Source: Aphrophora alni (Eukaryota; Arthropoda; Insecta; Hemiptera; Aphrophoridae). Taken from it: 64,000 nucleotides of DNA. The translations under genes were made by a program, and so were the position numbers. The stretch spans positions 102,403,762 to 102,467,761 of the forward strand of contig OY740769.1 of the NCBI GenBank assembly GCA_963513935.1, written 5' to 3'. How positions within the stretch are numbered: the first letter of the stretch is position 1; each line of letters begins with the position of its first letter. Of the stretch, positions 11,951-23,304 are shown piece by piece. The notes beneath the pieces are model-generated. The model saw only the letters and a program-made list of their open reading frames with translations, had not been told where the DNA came from and searched no databases.

Positions 11951-12539
11951 CTTAATTGTGGTCATTCCTGCCATAGAGATAAAAACGGTATCAAAAGGTT
12001 TTCATTCATTTTAAAAAAATGTAATCTGTAAGGAACCAAACGAAATATAAATAGTGATTCGGTAAAATTACGCAATATACGAAGTGGAAACTCACTCTTG
12101 AAATTTTTTCTCTCAATTTGCCTTGGAGCTATGACTTTTTTATCGTTTTTCAAAAACATCGTGACTAATCGACAAAAATATTATCTCAATTTTCCTGCCA
12201 CCAATTGTTACTTTTGGTATTATTTTTCTGAAAACGCATAAAATTTTGTGTAAAATACAACCATTTTCATTTTGAAAAGTAGTAATGAGTTGGAAACAAA
12301 TAAAAAAGATCTTTTCGAAAAAAAACTCTGAAATATTCAAAACACAATTGTCAGATTATTGTTAGACATAACAATTGGCAAATTGTATTAAAAATTGCCC
12401 GTGTAATAAGCTTTCATCTGATATAAGACACTTCAGGTTATACTTTTTAAGTTGTAAGAGATAACCTGCTTCAAATTGAAACATATGTTTTGTAATTAAC
12501 TGTTTTAACACGGAACTTAACAGAGCACTGTACTTATGA
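11951..12539. other. AT-rich DNA, no gene supported
   Basis: Two overlapping minus-strand ORFs of about 65 codons (11962-12159 and 12140-12340) have no recognisable domain, and their composition follows the background. Confidence 0.45.
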
Positions 12540-12995
12540 TAGGAAATAATAAATTAAATAAAAAAAAGTTTTTTACGTACCACGTTTTTAATACGGACTA
12601 AAAAGTATAAAATAATTTTTCATGACCATTCTACAATTTTGAGGGAGGATTGTTAGTGGCTATGGATATATTTGGAGAGAAAAACGTGGGGCGCAGGCAA
12701 TCTATCCCCACATTTAAGGAGGAGTAAATAAATTAAATTACAGTGAATCTCATTTCCGATTCACTGAAATTAGCTGTGAATTCATCCGGATTGTATACTT
12801 GTATTATTTACTGGCTGCGCCCCACGTTTTTCTCTTCAAGTATTCCAAATATATCCATAGCCACTAACAATCCTCCCTCAAAATATTTACAACTATATTC
12901 ATTCAACACAATCAAATACACCAATCAAACATCAACTTAAAATTTAATTTCTTTTTAATTTCGTTAACTACTGACCGTATGAAAAACTTTAAAAC
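12540..12995. repeat. Nested inverted pair of family G repeats
   Basis: The left unit starts with the family G head (12540-12625). The right unit (12890-12995) is the reverse complement of the 10580-10690 part of copy 2. Between them an inner inverted repeat pairs 12638-12697 with 12814-12884; both arms contain GGCTATGGATATATTTGG or its complement, and an AAAAACGTGGGGCGCAG-type block. In the loop CAGTGAATC and GATTCACTG form a further 9-bp hairpin. The structure fits head-to-head insertion of two copies, or a foldback element with one internally deleted arm. Confidence 0.65.
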
Positions 12996-13600
12996 TTCTT
13001 TACTTTTTTACGGCATTTTATGATTTACCTGTTTGAAATTACAGTAGTTATGAACCTATTTTTTATCTGTTCCACAAATTATGTATTTATATTTACGTGT
13101 TAGACTAGGCCTAATTAAATTTTAACTTGGTGCAACAATGGAAACCACGGAAAATGCCCCCTAAAAATGCACCAAACTTCACATTTTCAAAAGTTCAAGA
13201 ACTTTTAAATCCTAAACGAGTGGATTTATTGAAACCTATCCAAGAATAACAAATCCTTAAATTTTTTTGTAAAATCCAAAAGAAAAAAATATATGAAGAG
13301 CTTTCATTTATAAAAATAATTTTAAGGTTAGCTACCATATTGCAAAAAGGTTGATAACTTTTCAAGATTTGGATTATATATTTTTAATTCCCATAAAAAA
13401 ATAACGAAGGTCCCCATTTAAATTTTGTATAGGATTAATTGTTAGTAACTCGTAGTCACCATGATAAAATGATAAGTCTGTATAATTGTGAAAAGCACGG
13501 GTAGGCTTAAATTTACGAATTGCTGGACAGTTTTTTAACTATACAAATAGGCTGGTAAATTTTATAGACGTGAATTTTTCAAAAAAGTGGCTTGTGGAAT
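12996..13600. other. AT-rich DNA, no gene seen
   Basis: No ORF, repeat family or RNA gene recognised. Confidence 0.45.
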
Positions 13601-13606
13601 GATGTC

Positions 13607-14455
13607 AGTCTGTCGTCTATCGTGTATCGCTTTAAGTCTATCTTTTATCGTATATCTCTATTCTGTATCGTGTATTGTATATTGTTTATCGTATATCGTC
13701 TGTTCTGTATCGTGTATTGTATATTGTTTATCGTATATCTCTATTCTGTATCGTGTATTGTATATGGTTTATCGTATATCGTTTATTCTGCATCGTGTAT
13801 TGTATATTGTGTATCGTATATCGTATATTCTGTATCGTGTATTGTATTTTTTTATCGTATATCGTATATTCTGTATCGTGTATTGTATTTTGTTTATCGT
13901 ATGTCTCTATTCTGTATCGTGTATTGTATATGGTTTATCGTTAATCGTTAATTCTGCATCGTGTATTGTATATTGTGTATCGTATATCGTATATTCTGTA
14001 TCGTGTATTGTATTTTGTTTATCGTATATCGTATATTCTGTATCGTGTATTGTATATTGTTTATCGTATATCGTAGATTCTGTGTCGTGTATTGTATTTT
14101 GTTTATCGTATATCGTATATTCTGTATCGTGTATTGTATATTGTTTATCGTATATCGTAGATTCTGTATCGTGTATTGTATTTTGTTTATCGTATATTCT
14201 GTATCGTGTATTGTATATGGTTTATCGTATATCGTATATTCTGTAACGTGTATTGTATTTTGTTTATCGTATATCGTAGATTATGTATCGTGTATTGTAT
14301 TTTGTTTATCGTATATCGTATATTCTGTATCGTGTATTGTATATGGTTTATCGTATATCGTATATTCTGTATCGTGTATTGTATATTGTTTATCGTATAT
14401 CGTATATTCTGTATCGTGTATTGTATTTTGTTATCGTATATCGTATATCGTATAT
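13607..14455 (+). repeat. 42-bp satellite array
   Basis: About 20 units of a TATCG-rich repeat are arranged head to tail. The typical unit begins TATTCTGTATCGTGTATTGT and ends GTTTATCGTATATCGTA. Variation is mostly single substitutions (TATATGG for TATATTG, GTAGATTC for GTATATTC) and some shortened units. Because 42 is a multiple of three and no frame of the unit carries a stop, all three plus-strand frames stay open, giving spurious ORFs of up to 219 codons made of a 14-residue repeat rich in I, V, Y, C and F. These ORFs are not considered genes. Confidence 0.92.
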
Positions 14456-15534
14456 ATAAGGTTTGTGCAATTTATAGAATTAATCTGATCAAAATGTTCA
14501 CTACTCATATTATAATCTTCTAAACTTAATAGTCTAATAATTTATCTCTTATCAGCTGATCTTTGTACATTCAGTAAAACTATATCCTCCATCGAGTTGT
14601 TAAAATAAAATCTATTATTTACGATCCGACTTAGAGACAATGCAAATGTTTACATTGTGTCCAATCTATCAGGTTTAATGTATCACAGCTATATGTAATA
14701 AATATCTATCTATAAAGTGGAACACACTATTCAAAGCTTAACTTCGTGCTATTTGTTTCCTGTTCGTTATTCTCCGTTCTTACGTATTAATTGATTTATT
14801 ACGGGAGATATTTTTATGGTAGGAAACGTGTGCCAAGTGTGGAGAGATTTTAACTGAAAACATATTTCAAACTTGGTTTTGTTTGAGATTGTTTGTTTCA
14901 TTTGTTCAAGAGTTCAAAATATCTCGACAACGGGAAGTAAGAAATAGAAAATTTTATGAAATATAATCTTATAAGATTGGTTTTATTTTGAGCGAAGTGA
15001 ACAGTAGGCAAGTGGCTAATCATTAAAAAATTGTTCACTTTTGTCCAAACAAACAAAAATCTTGATTATTAATGAACACTGACGTTGCATTGTTAAAGCA
15101 ATAGACTGTTGTAAGTGTGATTTTACGTCATTACAGAGTAAGTTGGGTTTTAAACTTTCAAGTATTAACAAGTAAAAACAAAGTTTTCATAATCAAACGA
15201 CCAAAATGCGAAATTATTCGGTTATTTAATTTTTTGTTTAATCAAGCTACAACTCCAGAACGGATTGAGGATACCAAATTTCGCAGAATGATATATACTA
15301 TTAGTTTGTAATGTACTCCAAAATCTGAAAGAATTTCAAAATATTTAACGGTAATATCGTTGATTATATACATAAAGCGGTGATTACAAAAGTTGTAATA
15401 AACTAAATAGTAGGTACTTCTGTTTGCAAGAATTAAAACAGCTGACTGTTGCAACAAGGAAAGGGCATGTTTATAAGTTTTTATTGATAAGGTTATGTTT
15501 TGTTTTGGTTAACTAACGCTAAGCCTTTTATCAA
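14456..15534. other. AT-rich DNA, no gene supported
   Basis: Two short overlapping ORFs on opposite strands (15117-15311 +, 15242-15457 -) have no recognisable feature. The left end of the transposon at 15535 should lie here, but no matching inverted repeat was found. Confidence 0.45.
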
Positions 15535-16325
15535 ATGGCTACCACAAAGCAAGAAAAAGGGTTAGTGTTCAACGGAACTTTCGAACAAAATTGAGAAAGA
15601 ATCTTCTCATCGGTACTGCATAGCTCGTTGGGTGAGGCAGTTTGAGGCAACTGGTTGTTTGTGTGCCAAGAAAATTTTGGGCCGTCCACAGACCCCGGAT
15701 GACGCTGCGGAGAGAATTGAAGCTAAGTATGCACGTAGTCCTAAAACATCAACTCGCAAAACTAGTAATGAACTTCAGATACCACAGTCTACAGTATGGC
15801 GTGTCTTGCGCAAGCGGATGAAACTTAAACCGTACAAACTGCAACTGTCACAAGCATTAATGCTTACTAACATGCCAAAGGACCCTTCTTATTAATTGAA
15901 CGCACTGTGTCATAGTTTATTTAGAATCATGTCATAATGGCTCATTCCTCAGCTTGTAGAAGGTATTCCAACGTAGTTTTTCAGCAAGATGGTGCTCCTA
16001 CATACTACAAATCTGAGGTAGGCTAGTTTTTAAATATTACGTTGCCAGACCGTTGAATTGGTCGCTCTGGAAATGAAGACAGGCCTGTGTTGCTTTGGCC
16101 GCCATGATCGCTGGACTTAACTCCTTGCGATTTTCCCTTGTGGGGATTCATCAAAGACATAGTTTACTACCATCCTATGCCTCAAAACCTGCAGACTTAA
16201 AGACAGCCCATAACAAAAGCAGTGCAATCCAAAACACAGGAAATGTTCTGAGTGTGTGGGCGGAGTTGGAATATCGCCTGGATATTTTGTAGAGTAACTA
16301 ACGGCGCTCATATCGAGCATTTATA
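15535..16325 (+). pseudogene. Mariner-superfamily transposase remnant
   Basis: An ATG at 15535 opens MATTKQEKG, a start typical of a common insect transposase family with an N-terminal DUF4817-type helix-turn-helix. The frame then shifts and continues through IARWVRQFEATG, GRPQTPDD, RSPKTST and TVWRVLRKRMKLKPYKLQL to about 15895. After roughly 80 bases of unmatched sequence the DDE part resumes with FQQDGAPTYY (from about 15978). It continues through SLDLTPCDFPLWGFIKD in the Pro-Asp-Leu region (an in-frame stop replaces the residue expected before it) and ends at RVTNGAHIEHL near 16322. The middle of the catalytic domain, with the first catalytic Asp, is missing. Frameshifts, stops and the internal deletion make it inactive. 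The family assignment rests on motif recognition by eye. Confidence 0.85.
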
Positions 16326-16446
16326 GTGCATATTACAATTTTGTAATGTAAATTAAAACTTGTTAATAAAACAAATTGTTTTTACAGTTATCAAGATTTC
16401 GTGACTCTCCGTCTGCTAATAAATAATCCTTATTTTTGCACCATTC

Positions 16447-16466
16447 TCTTTGAATCACCCTGTACA
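16447..16466 (+). repeat. Probable right terminal repeat of the mariner-type element
   Basis: The sequence CTTTGAATCACCCTGTACAT, read in reverse, gives the ACAGGGTGATTCAAA type of end that is common for this transposon group. It lies about 125 bases beyond the transposase C-terminus. No left partner was found. Confidence 0.55.
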
Positions 16467-16469
16467 TAT

Positions 16470-17085
16470 AACAAGATACAAAATGAATATGAATGAATAA
16501 TATGAATATATTGTATTTATTACACATACAAATACTACTTATGCAAAGTCACATTTGAATACTGTAATTAATTGAAAATAACATTTTTACTATATTCTCA
16601 AAGGAAATCAGAAAATATTTATAGCATGTAACTGTATGATAAATTAGGTAATCCTTAGACCTCCGCCTGTTTAGGATTTACCATCTTAATAAAGTTTAGG
16701 ATTTATTGATAAGGAGGAATTTTAGTTAGTACTCTGATTAAATAATAAATATCCACAGATAACGATTTTAGATGCAAGTTAAAATATTTAAAATTTAAAA
16801 AGCAAAAAAAGAACAAAAGATCAAAAAATGGCTTCTTTGAATTAAACTATTGATTAAAACGTAAAAATGACGCACAAACAATAACCACAATTATTTCTTG
16901 TAGTAAAATGTTTTATAAAATGCGATTTTAATATTGATCAAAGTGTTATTTTTAAAGTCGAAATAATTGTAAAAAATTTTTTTAATAGGTTTAATAAAAC
17001 TAATAAATTTATCGGTTTAAAATACAAGTACATAAGCAAGACTTTTTTACGAAAATAATATACTTAAAAATATTTATTTATACTT
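16470..17085. other. AT-rich DNA, no gene seen
   Basis: Contains an imperfect hairpin around TTAGGATTTACCATC and TAAAGTTTAGGATTTATT near 16670-16715. No gene. Confidence 0.45.
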
Positions 17086-18475
17086 TCAACAACAACAGTA
17101 ATTTGGCATGACGTTGCAGTCACAATGTACTAAGTAGATTGTACAGATGCAAAAAAACAGTAGTCTAATATGCCATAAGGTTGTAGTCACAATGTAGTAA
17201 GTAGCCTACAATGTACAGATGCAAAACAACAGTAATATGTCATAAGGTTGCAGTTTCAATGTAGTAAGTACAACGTACATATGCAAAACAACAGTAATAT
17301 GTCATAAGGTTGCAGTCACAATGTACTAAGTACAACGTACATATGCAAAACAACAGTAATTTTCCATAAGGTTGCAGTCACAATGTACTAAGTACAACAT
17401 ACATATGCAAAACAACAGTAATTTGCCATAAGGTTGCAGTTTCAATGTAGTAAGTACAACGTACATATGCAAAACAACAGTAATATGCCATAAGGTTGCA
17501 GTCACAATGTACTAAGTACAACATACATATGCAAAACAACAGTAATTTTCCATAAGGTTGCAGTCACAATGTACTAAGTACAACATACATATGCAAAACA
17601 ACAGTAATTTTCCATAAGGTTGCAGTCACAATGTACTAAGTACAACATACATATGCAAAACAACAGTAATTTGCCATAAGGTTGCAGTCACAATGTACTA
17701 AGTACAACATACATATGCAAAACAACAGTAATTTGCCATAAGGTTGCAGTTTCAATGTAGTAAGTACAACGTACATATGCAAAACAACAGTAATATGCCA
17801 TAAGGTTGCAGTCACAATGTACTAAGTACAACATACATATGCAAAACAACAGTAATTTTCCATAAGGTTGCAGTCACAATGTACTAAGTACAACATACAT
17901 ATGCAAAACAACAGTAATTTTCCATAAGGTTGCAGTCACAATGTACTAAGTACAACATACATATGCAAAACAACAGTAATTTTCCATAAGGTTGCAGTCA
18001 CAATGTACTAAGTACAACATACATATGCAAAACAACAGTAATTTTCCATAAGGTTGCAGTCACAATGTACTAAGTACAACGTACATATGCAAAACAACAG
18101 TAATTTTCCATAAGGTTGCAGTCACAATGTACTAAGTACAACATACATATGCAAAACAACAGTAATATGCCATAAGGTTGCAGTTTCAATGTAGTAAGTA
18201 CAACGTACATATGCAAAACAACAGTAATATGCCATAAGGTTGCAGTCACAATGTACTAAGTACAACGTACATATGCAAAACAACAGTAATTTTCCATAAG
18301 GTTGCAGTCACAATGTACTAAGTACAACATACATATGCAAAACAACAGTAATTTGCCATAAGTTTGCAGTCACAATGTACTAAGTACAATGAACACAATC
18401 AAAACAACAGTAATCTGTCATAAGATTGCAGTCACAATGTGCTCAGTACAATGAACACATGCAAAACAACAATAT
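17086..18475 (+). repeat. 62-bp satellite array, about 22 monomers
   Basis: Consecutive units recur every 62 bases, for example ACTAAG at 17821, 17883 and 17945. The unit includes CCATAAGGTTGCAGTCACAA, TGTACTAAGTACAACATACA and TATGCAAAACAACAGTAA. A variant with GCAGTTTCAATGTAGTAAG occurs with its CAGTTTC at 17251, 17437, 17747 and 18181. End units at both sides are more diverged. Each unit contains the palindrome TGTACTAAGTACA or a near version of it. Confidence 0.95.
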
Positions 18476-18544
18476 ACATATCTCAAGAATAGGAATAAAC
18501 ATATAATTTTAATATTGTTACTTAAACCCAATTTAAAATAAACA

Positions 18545-18753
18545 TTTTTATACGTAATTGTTAATGTCAGAATTTTGACAATTTTCGTTCCACTCTGTAA
18601 ACGTTCTATTGATTTTGTCGACATAAAACAGATGATTGGAAGATTGATGGATACATGTAATGTTGGAACTGATCGGAGAGGACGAGACGGAAAATGGAAC
18701 TGTACTGCAGGGAATAGCTTGGAACAATTGATTTCTGAGTTTGTCAATGTGTA
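18545..18753 (+). other. Unrecognised open frame after the satellite
   Basis: The frame that ends with stop TAG near 18751 is open back to about 18545, with a possible ATG in KQMIGRLMDTCN. The last 50 residues include VGTDRRGRDGKWNCTAGNS and are less AT-driven than the neighbours. A weak acceptor (AATGTCAG) lies near its start. A minus-strand ORF of 109 codons overlaps the same DNA (18418-18747) and is no better supported. No family recognised. Confidence 0.15.
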
Positions 18754-19560
18754 GAGGAAATTTAAATCGTTTTAAAAAACGTTGTTTCTATAAAATCTAT
18801 TAAAAAAATTTCTCGTCCCAACACTGGAACATTCTGAAAACATGAAATATTTAGTACTCATTATAGTATAGTGCAATTACTTTCTGTGTGAGGTTTCCAA
18901 AAAACAAAAGCTTACTCCTGAACAATGCCGTACTTCCATAGGGATAATACAGGACCAAGAGTGCAACATGTTCTTTGATATCCACTGACTGTCGCTAAAT
19001 GAACCAAAGCATTAACTTTTGTTTTTTGCATTCCTATAATTCTTAATATTTTTTTCGTTTTCTTTCTTTTTCGTATTTTTGTCTTGTTCACTCGTTTGTC
19101 AATGGGATTTACGTCAGAGATGGAAGATAATATGACACACAATTTTAGAGATTATGAACATTACATTATACGAGAATTCCATGGGATAATTAGTTTTTAG
19201 TAAAAATCGTTTAACACAGTGGGTGTATGAATGGTGAGATGGCCAGTGAAGCTAGTGCAAGAACACTCAACAGGTTGGACGCGGTGACCTTAGAATGGTG
19301 ATTACTCTTAAAAATAATCTTCGGGGCAATGTTCCCTGAACAGAGATTTCAACATAATAAGAGAGATGAACCATTTTAAGTGCTGGGGGAATTAAACATC
19401 ATGTCATTTAAGGAACGTGTGCGGGAGCGAGAACTAACATAAATAATCTTCAGAGTATGTTCATCTTGGTGATGTTGGGAGAAGGTAATTGATATTTATA
19501 TAGGTATACAACTAACTGTCACGAGTGTCAAATGACACTTCTAACGAGTAACTTATTTTG
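18754..19560. other. AT-rich DNA, no gene supported
   Basis: A minus-strand ORF of 76 codons (18912-19142) has a lysine- and arginine-rich middle but no recognised domain or splice context. Confidence 0.4.
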
Positions 19561-19567
19561 TTCACAG

Positions 19568-19899
19568 AAACACTACTAAACACCCCATTGAATTCCTGCA
19601 GTAATCCTTGCTATCGCAACGAATATTCGCTATCCATAGAAGCTACTTCCCTCATAATGGTGGATCAACACCTTAATTGTTTAGCCCTTATGGAGATCGA
19701 ACCTATAAAACTTAACTATCCACACCCTAGAATAACAGGAAGTTCCGAATTATTAGTTATAAATGTACATAAACAAACATTCAAAAAAATTGTTTTTTCA
19801 AATAATCTTTATTTAAAACCCAACATTAAAAGTATAAATCACTTAATAAATATGACCGTACAAAGCAAATTTTGCAAATTATATTTTGGTACTCTGTAA
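19568..19899 (+). CDS. Candidate terminal coding exon, function unknown
   Basis: An open frame of about 110 codons starts within a splice-acceptor-like sequence (TTATTTTGTTCACAG, ending at 19567) and ends with TAA at 19897-19899. An AATAAA-type signal lies about 80 bases further on (near 19975). It is the longest plus-strand open frame outside the satellites. The predicted peptide contains no signal peptide, membrane segment or motif I can name; it begins ETLLNTPLNSCSNPCYRN and ends KFCKLYFGTL. It could be a last exon, but its composition is close to background and chance cannot be excluded. Confidence 0.22.
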
Positions 19900-20924
19900 A
19901 TATTTTTAATTCCTCTCACATCTTTGGTATTTCAAACTTTTGATTTTTTCGTATAAAATTTAATTTGAGATGTAAATAAATTTCGTACAAATGTTTGGAA
20001 TCTCGAGATTTCAGACAAATATTTTCATACGAGCTGATGAAAATCTCGTATTATTTTATCAGCGGTTGAACTTCCACACTTAAAAAGATGTTATTTTAAG
20101 TTTAAAACAAAATCTAAACTAATTGATTCAAGATGATTTGCCTATGAGGATATTACTTTTCAAAACCGTTTGTTATAGATCTGTTGAAACATAATCTAAA
20201 GAAATATTGTTACAGGAAAGAGTTTATTTATTTATTCTAAGAGAAACCGAAACAAAGAAAACATTAATTCAATTTGGAAACTCGTCACGGACGCGGAAGG
20301 GAAAAGGGTCAAATTTAGAGTGCAATATAGGACGGTCGGTAGAGAATAAATAAAGGGAAATAATAATACGAAGAGGTCAAAGTTATCGTGAAACTCTATT
20401 TTACGGTGAGACGGTCTTTAGCCAATAGAAAAGTTATGATTTGCAGGTCAGCCACAAGTCAGTATTAAAATATTGACAGGTAAGTGAAAATATTTAGAAA
20501 ATACACGAAATAAGTAAATGATTAGATTTGAGTAGAAATAAATGTTCCTATTCCACCATTATTTTTTAAACCAATAACCCTTAAGTGGTTTGCTATTTTT
20601 GTATGTGCCACTAAATGATATTCCAAGGGTAGATATTTCTTTTGTATGGGAAACGTGAGAGTAGAGTTGGAGTAAAAATTATGCACTTTGAAATGAAAAG
20701 TTTTATTGTTATGTTTTGACGTATAAAAAGCAAATCCGAAATAAAACAATAATCATACAAGTGAAGGACATTCGGGTATTTTTTTTTTTTGCAATGTTGT
20801 GGTTATCTCCTTTAGCGAAAACAGCGGAACCGATTTTATTTTTTCTTTCTGTTGCTTAATTTTGAGGAATACTGTTTTTTCTCATTTTTGGAGAGATTTA
20901 GAATCCAAGCCACAGAATTAATAC
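19900..20924. other. AT-rich DNA, no gene seen
   Basis: A somewhat GC-richer patch at 20280-20460 (ACGGACGCGGAAGGG, GACGGTCGGTAGAG) has no supported frame. The minus-strand 75-codon ORF at 20522-20749 is not supported. Confidence 0.4.
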
Positions 20925-20957
20925 TTGTGACTTACTTGTAACTATAGGGTATATGTT

Positions 20958-20988
20958 ACGCGTTTCGAAACATATGTTTCATCTTCAG
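20958..20988 (-). other. CTGAAGATG-hairpin-GAAACGCGT motif, copy 1
   Basis: On the minus strand CTGAAGATG is followed by the palindrome GAAACATATGTTTC and then GAAACGCGT. The order CTGANGA, stem, GAAA formally resembles part of a hammerhead ribozyme core, but no closing stems I and III are evident. Confidence 0.4.
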
Positions 20989-21109
20989 ATCTCGCTCGTA
21001 AGATGTAGTTAAAAAATCAAGAAACATAAACATCAAAAAAACGACGAGATCGTCACGTTTTGTGATGTTTGTGTTTCTTAATATTTTAACGACATCTTAC
21101 GAGCAGGAT

Positions 21110-21138
21110 CTGAAGATCAACCATACGTTTCGAAATGC
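21110..21138 (+). other. CTGAAGAT-CGAAATGC motif, copy 2
   Basis: This is the partner of copy 1 in the opposite palindrome arm, with substitutions (CTGAAGATCAACCATACG, then TTTCGAAATGC). Confidence 0.4.
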
Positions 21139-21189
21139 CTAACATATATTTATAGTCGAGTTACAAGTAAGTCACAAGTCATGATATTT

Positions 21190-22498
21190 TTAAAATTTCT
21201 TTCTTTAGATATTCCAGTTACGCACTAGGAAATCCGATTTTAATTACATTGAATTGAAAATTTATGTTTTTTAACTTTTGATTACAAAAGTTAGTATTAG
21301 GTTAAATATGAATATATATTTTTTTTACCAGTTTCACACCACAACTTAATTTTCAGCAAGCATTTAATACAGGTACACCAATATACGAGAATTGGCTTTT
21401 TAATTTATGTATTTAAGTGTTTTCGTAGGTAATATATGTTAATGTCCGTGATTTTTACTGCAAGAAAAAAAATTTAATATCTTCAAAAATAGTGTTAATA
21501 TTTAATTTAAATATAAATATGGATTTTATTTGTACTTTAAAAAACGTAAATTTATACAAGATTTACTATTTAGAGATCTAGGATACTGTTGTATACTGTT
21601 GAAATTGTTATCCAAGTCATTAAGCCGTTATTTCAAGCCCTAGTTCCATTCGACTGGGCTGTAGAACACTGGACAATCGACAGAGAGATTTTTTTTCTTC
21701 TCAGTATTGGGACTTTTTAACCCATCACGTAACTTTCTTTATATTTCTTAAATTTGAGACAGTAATATAGGCCTATCAAAAATATTTTCACGAAATTCAC
21801 CTAAATTTTCGAAATGGGATATTCGATATATAAATCTCACCTAAATATCAATATTGAATCTATATACGAAAGGAAAACAAATTTCTCAATATTTTGGGAC
21901 AGTGATGATACCTCACATTAAACAAACGTTGAAAGTATCAATATTGTTAAAAACAGGTTTTTGATTTGAGATTCCGTGATGATCTATTTATTTATTATAT
22001 CTTTAAAATAAGATTTCAAAGAGATAAAACTTTTAGTTGAATGTTCCCTTCCTCCCCAAATATTGATATATGAGGATAAGATATGCATAATGTAAAAGTA
22101 GTCTCGAGTGTTGTGTTATTTTCAACGGTTAAAACAAAATTTATTACAATTAAATATTTTAATTTATCATCTTCCAATTAAAAATTGTTCTCGTCAGTGG
22201 TTTTGATTTTCATAACCTTTAAAATAAGCTTTTTATTTTAAAAAAAAGAGCCATATAAAAAATCTCGTTGTACTATTCGTACACTGATAAAGTAACGTTA
22301 AAAAACTACAATATCACAATCTTGAACGGTTAAATTTGGCTTAAAATTAGTAAACTTTCTTAATAAATACCTTAAAAAAAACGTATAAACGTACCCTAAA
22401 GAACATGAGCTTTTCATAGCTATGATTACAAGTGTAAGTGTAATGTATTTACATTACAATATTTAAAGTTATTGTTAAATATCAAGAGGTACCCGTCG

Positions 22499-22500
<2 letters not shown>
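21190..22500. other. AT-rich DNA, no gene seen
   Basis: No ORF, RNA gene or repeat family recognised. Confidence 0.45.
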
Positions 22501-22554
<54 letters not shown>

Positions 22555-22569
22555 CTAACCTAACCTAAG
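22501..22569 (+). repeat. 52-bp poly(A) abutting CCTAA telomere-type repeats
   Basis: Fifty-two consecutive A (22501-22552) are followed without a gap by CCCTAACCTAACCTAAG. A poly(A) tail next to CCTAA repeats is the arrangement expected where a poly(A)-tailed retroelement has inserted into telomeric repeat. No element body was recognised upstream. Confidence 0.8.
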
Positions 22570-23304
22570 TGAAGTTATGATCACTAACGAATCCTGATTA
22601 CGAAAGCTACTATTGCGACTTGCGACAAAGAGAATTCGATGTGCTAACCACGTCACTGGTTGATAAGCCGTCAAAACGAGGCTGTTTCGCATAAAAGCTA
22701 ATTTAATTAAAACTGCTCCAAAATTTAAGACCTGAAGATTATAAATAAATGTGTCTACATACGAAAACCACGAAGGCAACCATTGTTAGTTTTACTTTGA
22801 TGAAAATACATACAATTTTAGCAGAAACATTAATTCAAATTACAGTCTAGACGTGGTCTAAAATAAAAAAAGAAACTACCACGATGATCTAGATAACTGG
22901 GTTTCTTTTTTTTTTCGAAAAAAAGTGCAGCTGGCAATTATATAAATCTGCAAACATTGTAATAAATTGCATACATGCAGTAGTGTCCCCAATTTATGTA
23001 GGACAACACGAGTATATTGTTTACTAAGATTAAAACAACATGCTATCCTGGAATATAATGTAATTGAATAATATTCCGATACGCTGACATAATACACATA
23101 TAATTTATATTTGTAACTTTCAGTTTGTCGACCTCGGCCTGGTGTTAAGATATGCAGATTGTAAAACCTCGCGAAGTTGATTATTATATGTTCTAAGTCT
23201 TAGTTAAGATAAAATAATATTCTAACAACAACCGTGTTTAATTTCACACAAATAAGTAATATATAAAGGCATGTGCTGAGTTCGAAAATCGAATTAAAAA
23301 AAGG
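22570..23304. other. AT-rich DNA, no gene supported
   Basis: Two minus-strand ORFs of about 74 codons (22555-22779, 22876-23097) have no recognisable features. The first begins inside the CCTAA tract. Confidence 0.4.

Larger units (their letters stand above)
20925..21185. mobile_element. 260-bp near-perfect palindrome (foldback MITE-like)
   Basis: The left arm starts ACTTGTGACTTACTTGTAAC and the right arm ends with GTTACAAGTAAGTCACAAGT. Pairing continues through the ATCTTCAGATC block and CTCGTAAGATGT to a centre near 21048 around CGAGATCGTCACG. Each arm carries a CTGAAGAT...CGAAA motif, resembling a hairpin seen again at 54492. No coding capacity. The strong arm identity suggests a foldback element or a recent inverted duplication. 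Confidence 0.8.

Noticed and set aside
13587..14246. 219-codon ORF and several overlapping ORFs
   Set aside because: They are read-through of the 42-bp satellite, open in all three frames, with a 14-residue repeat and no independent coding evidence.
20031..20075. CTGATGA near GAGCTGATGAAAATCTC as a hammerhead ribozyme
   Set aside because: No GAAA box and no three-stem arrangement follow it.
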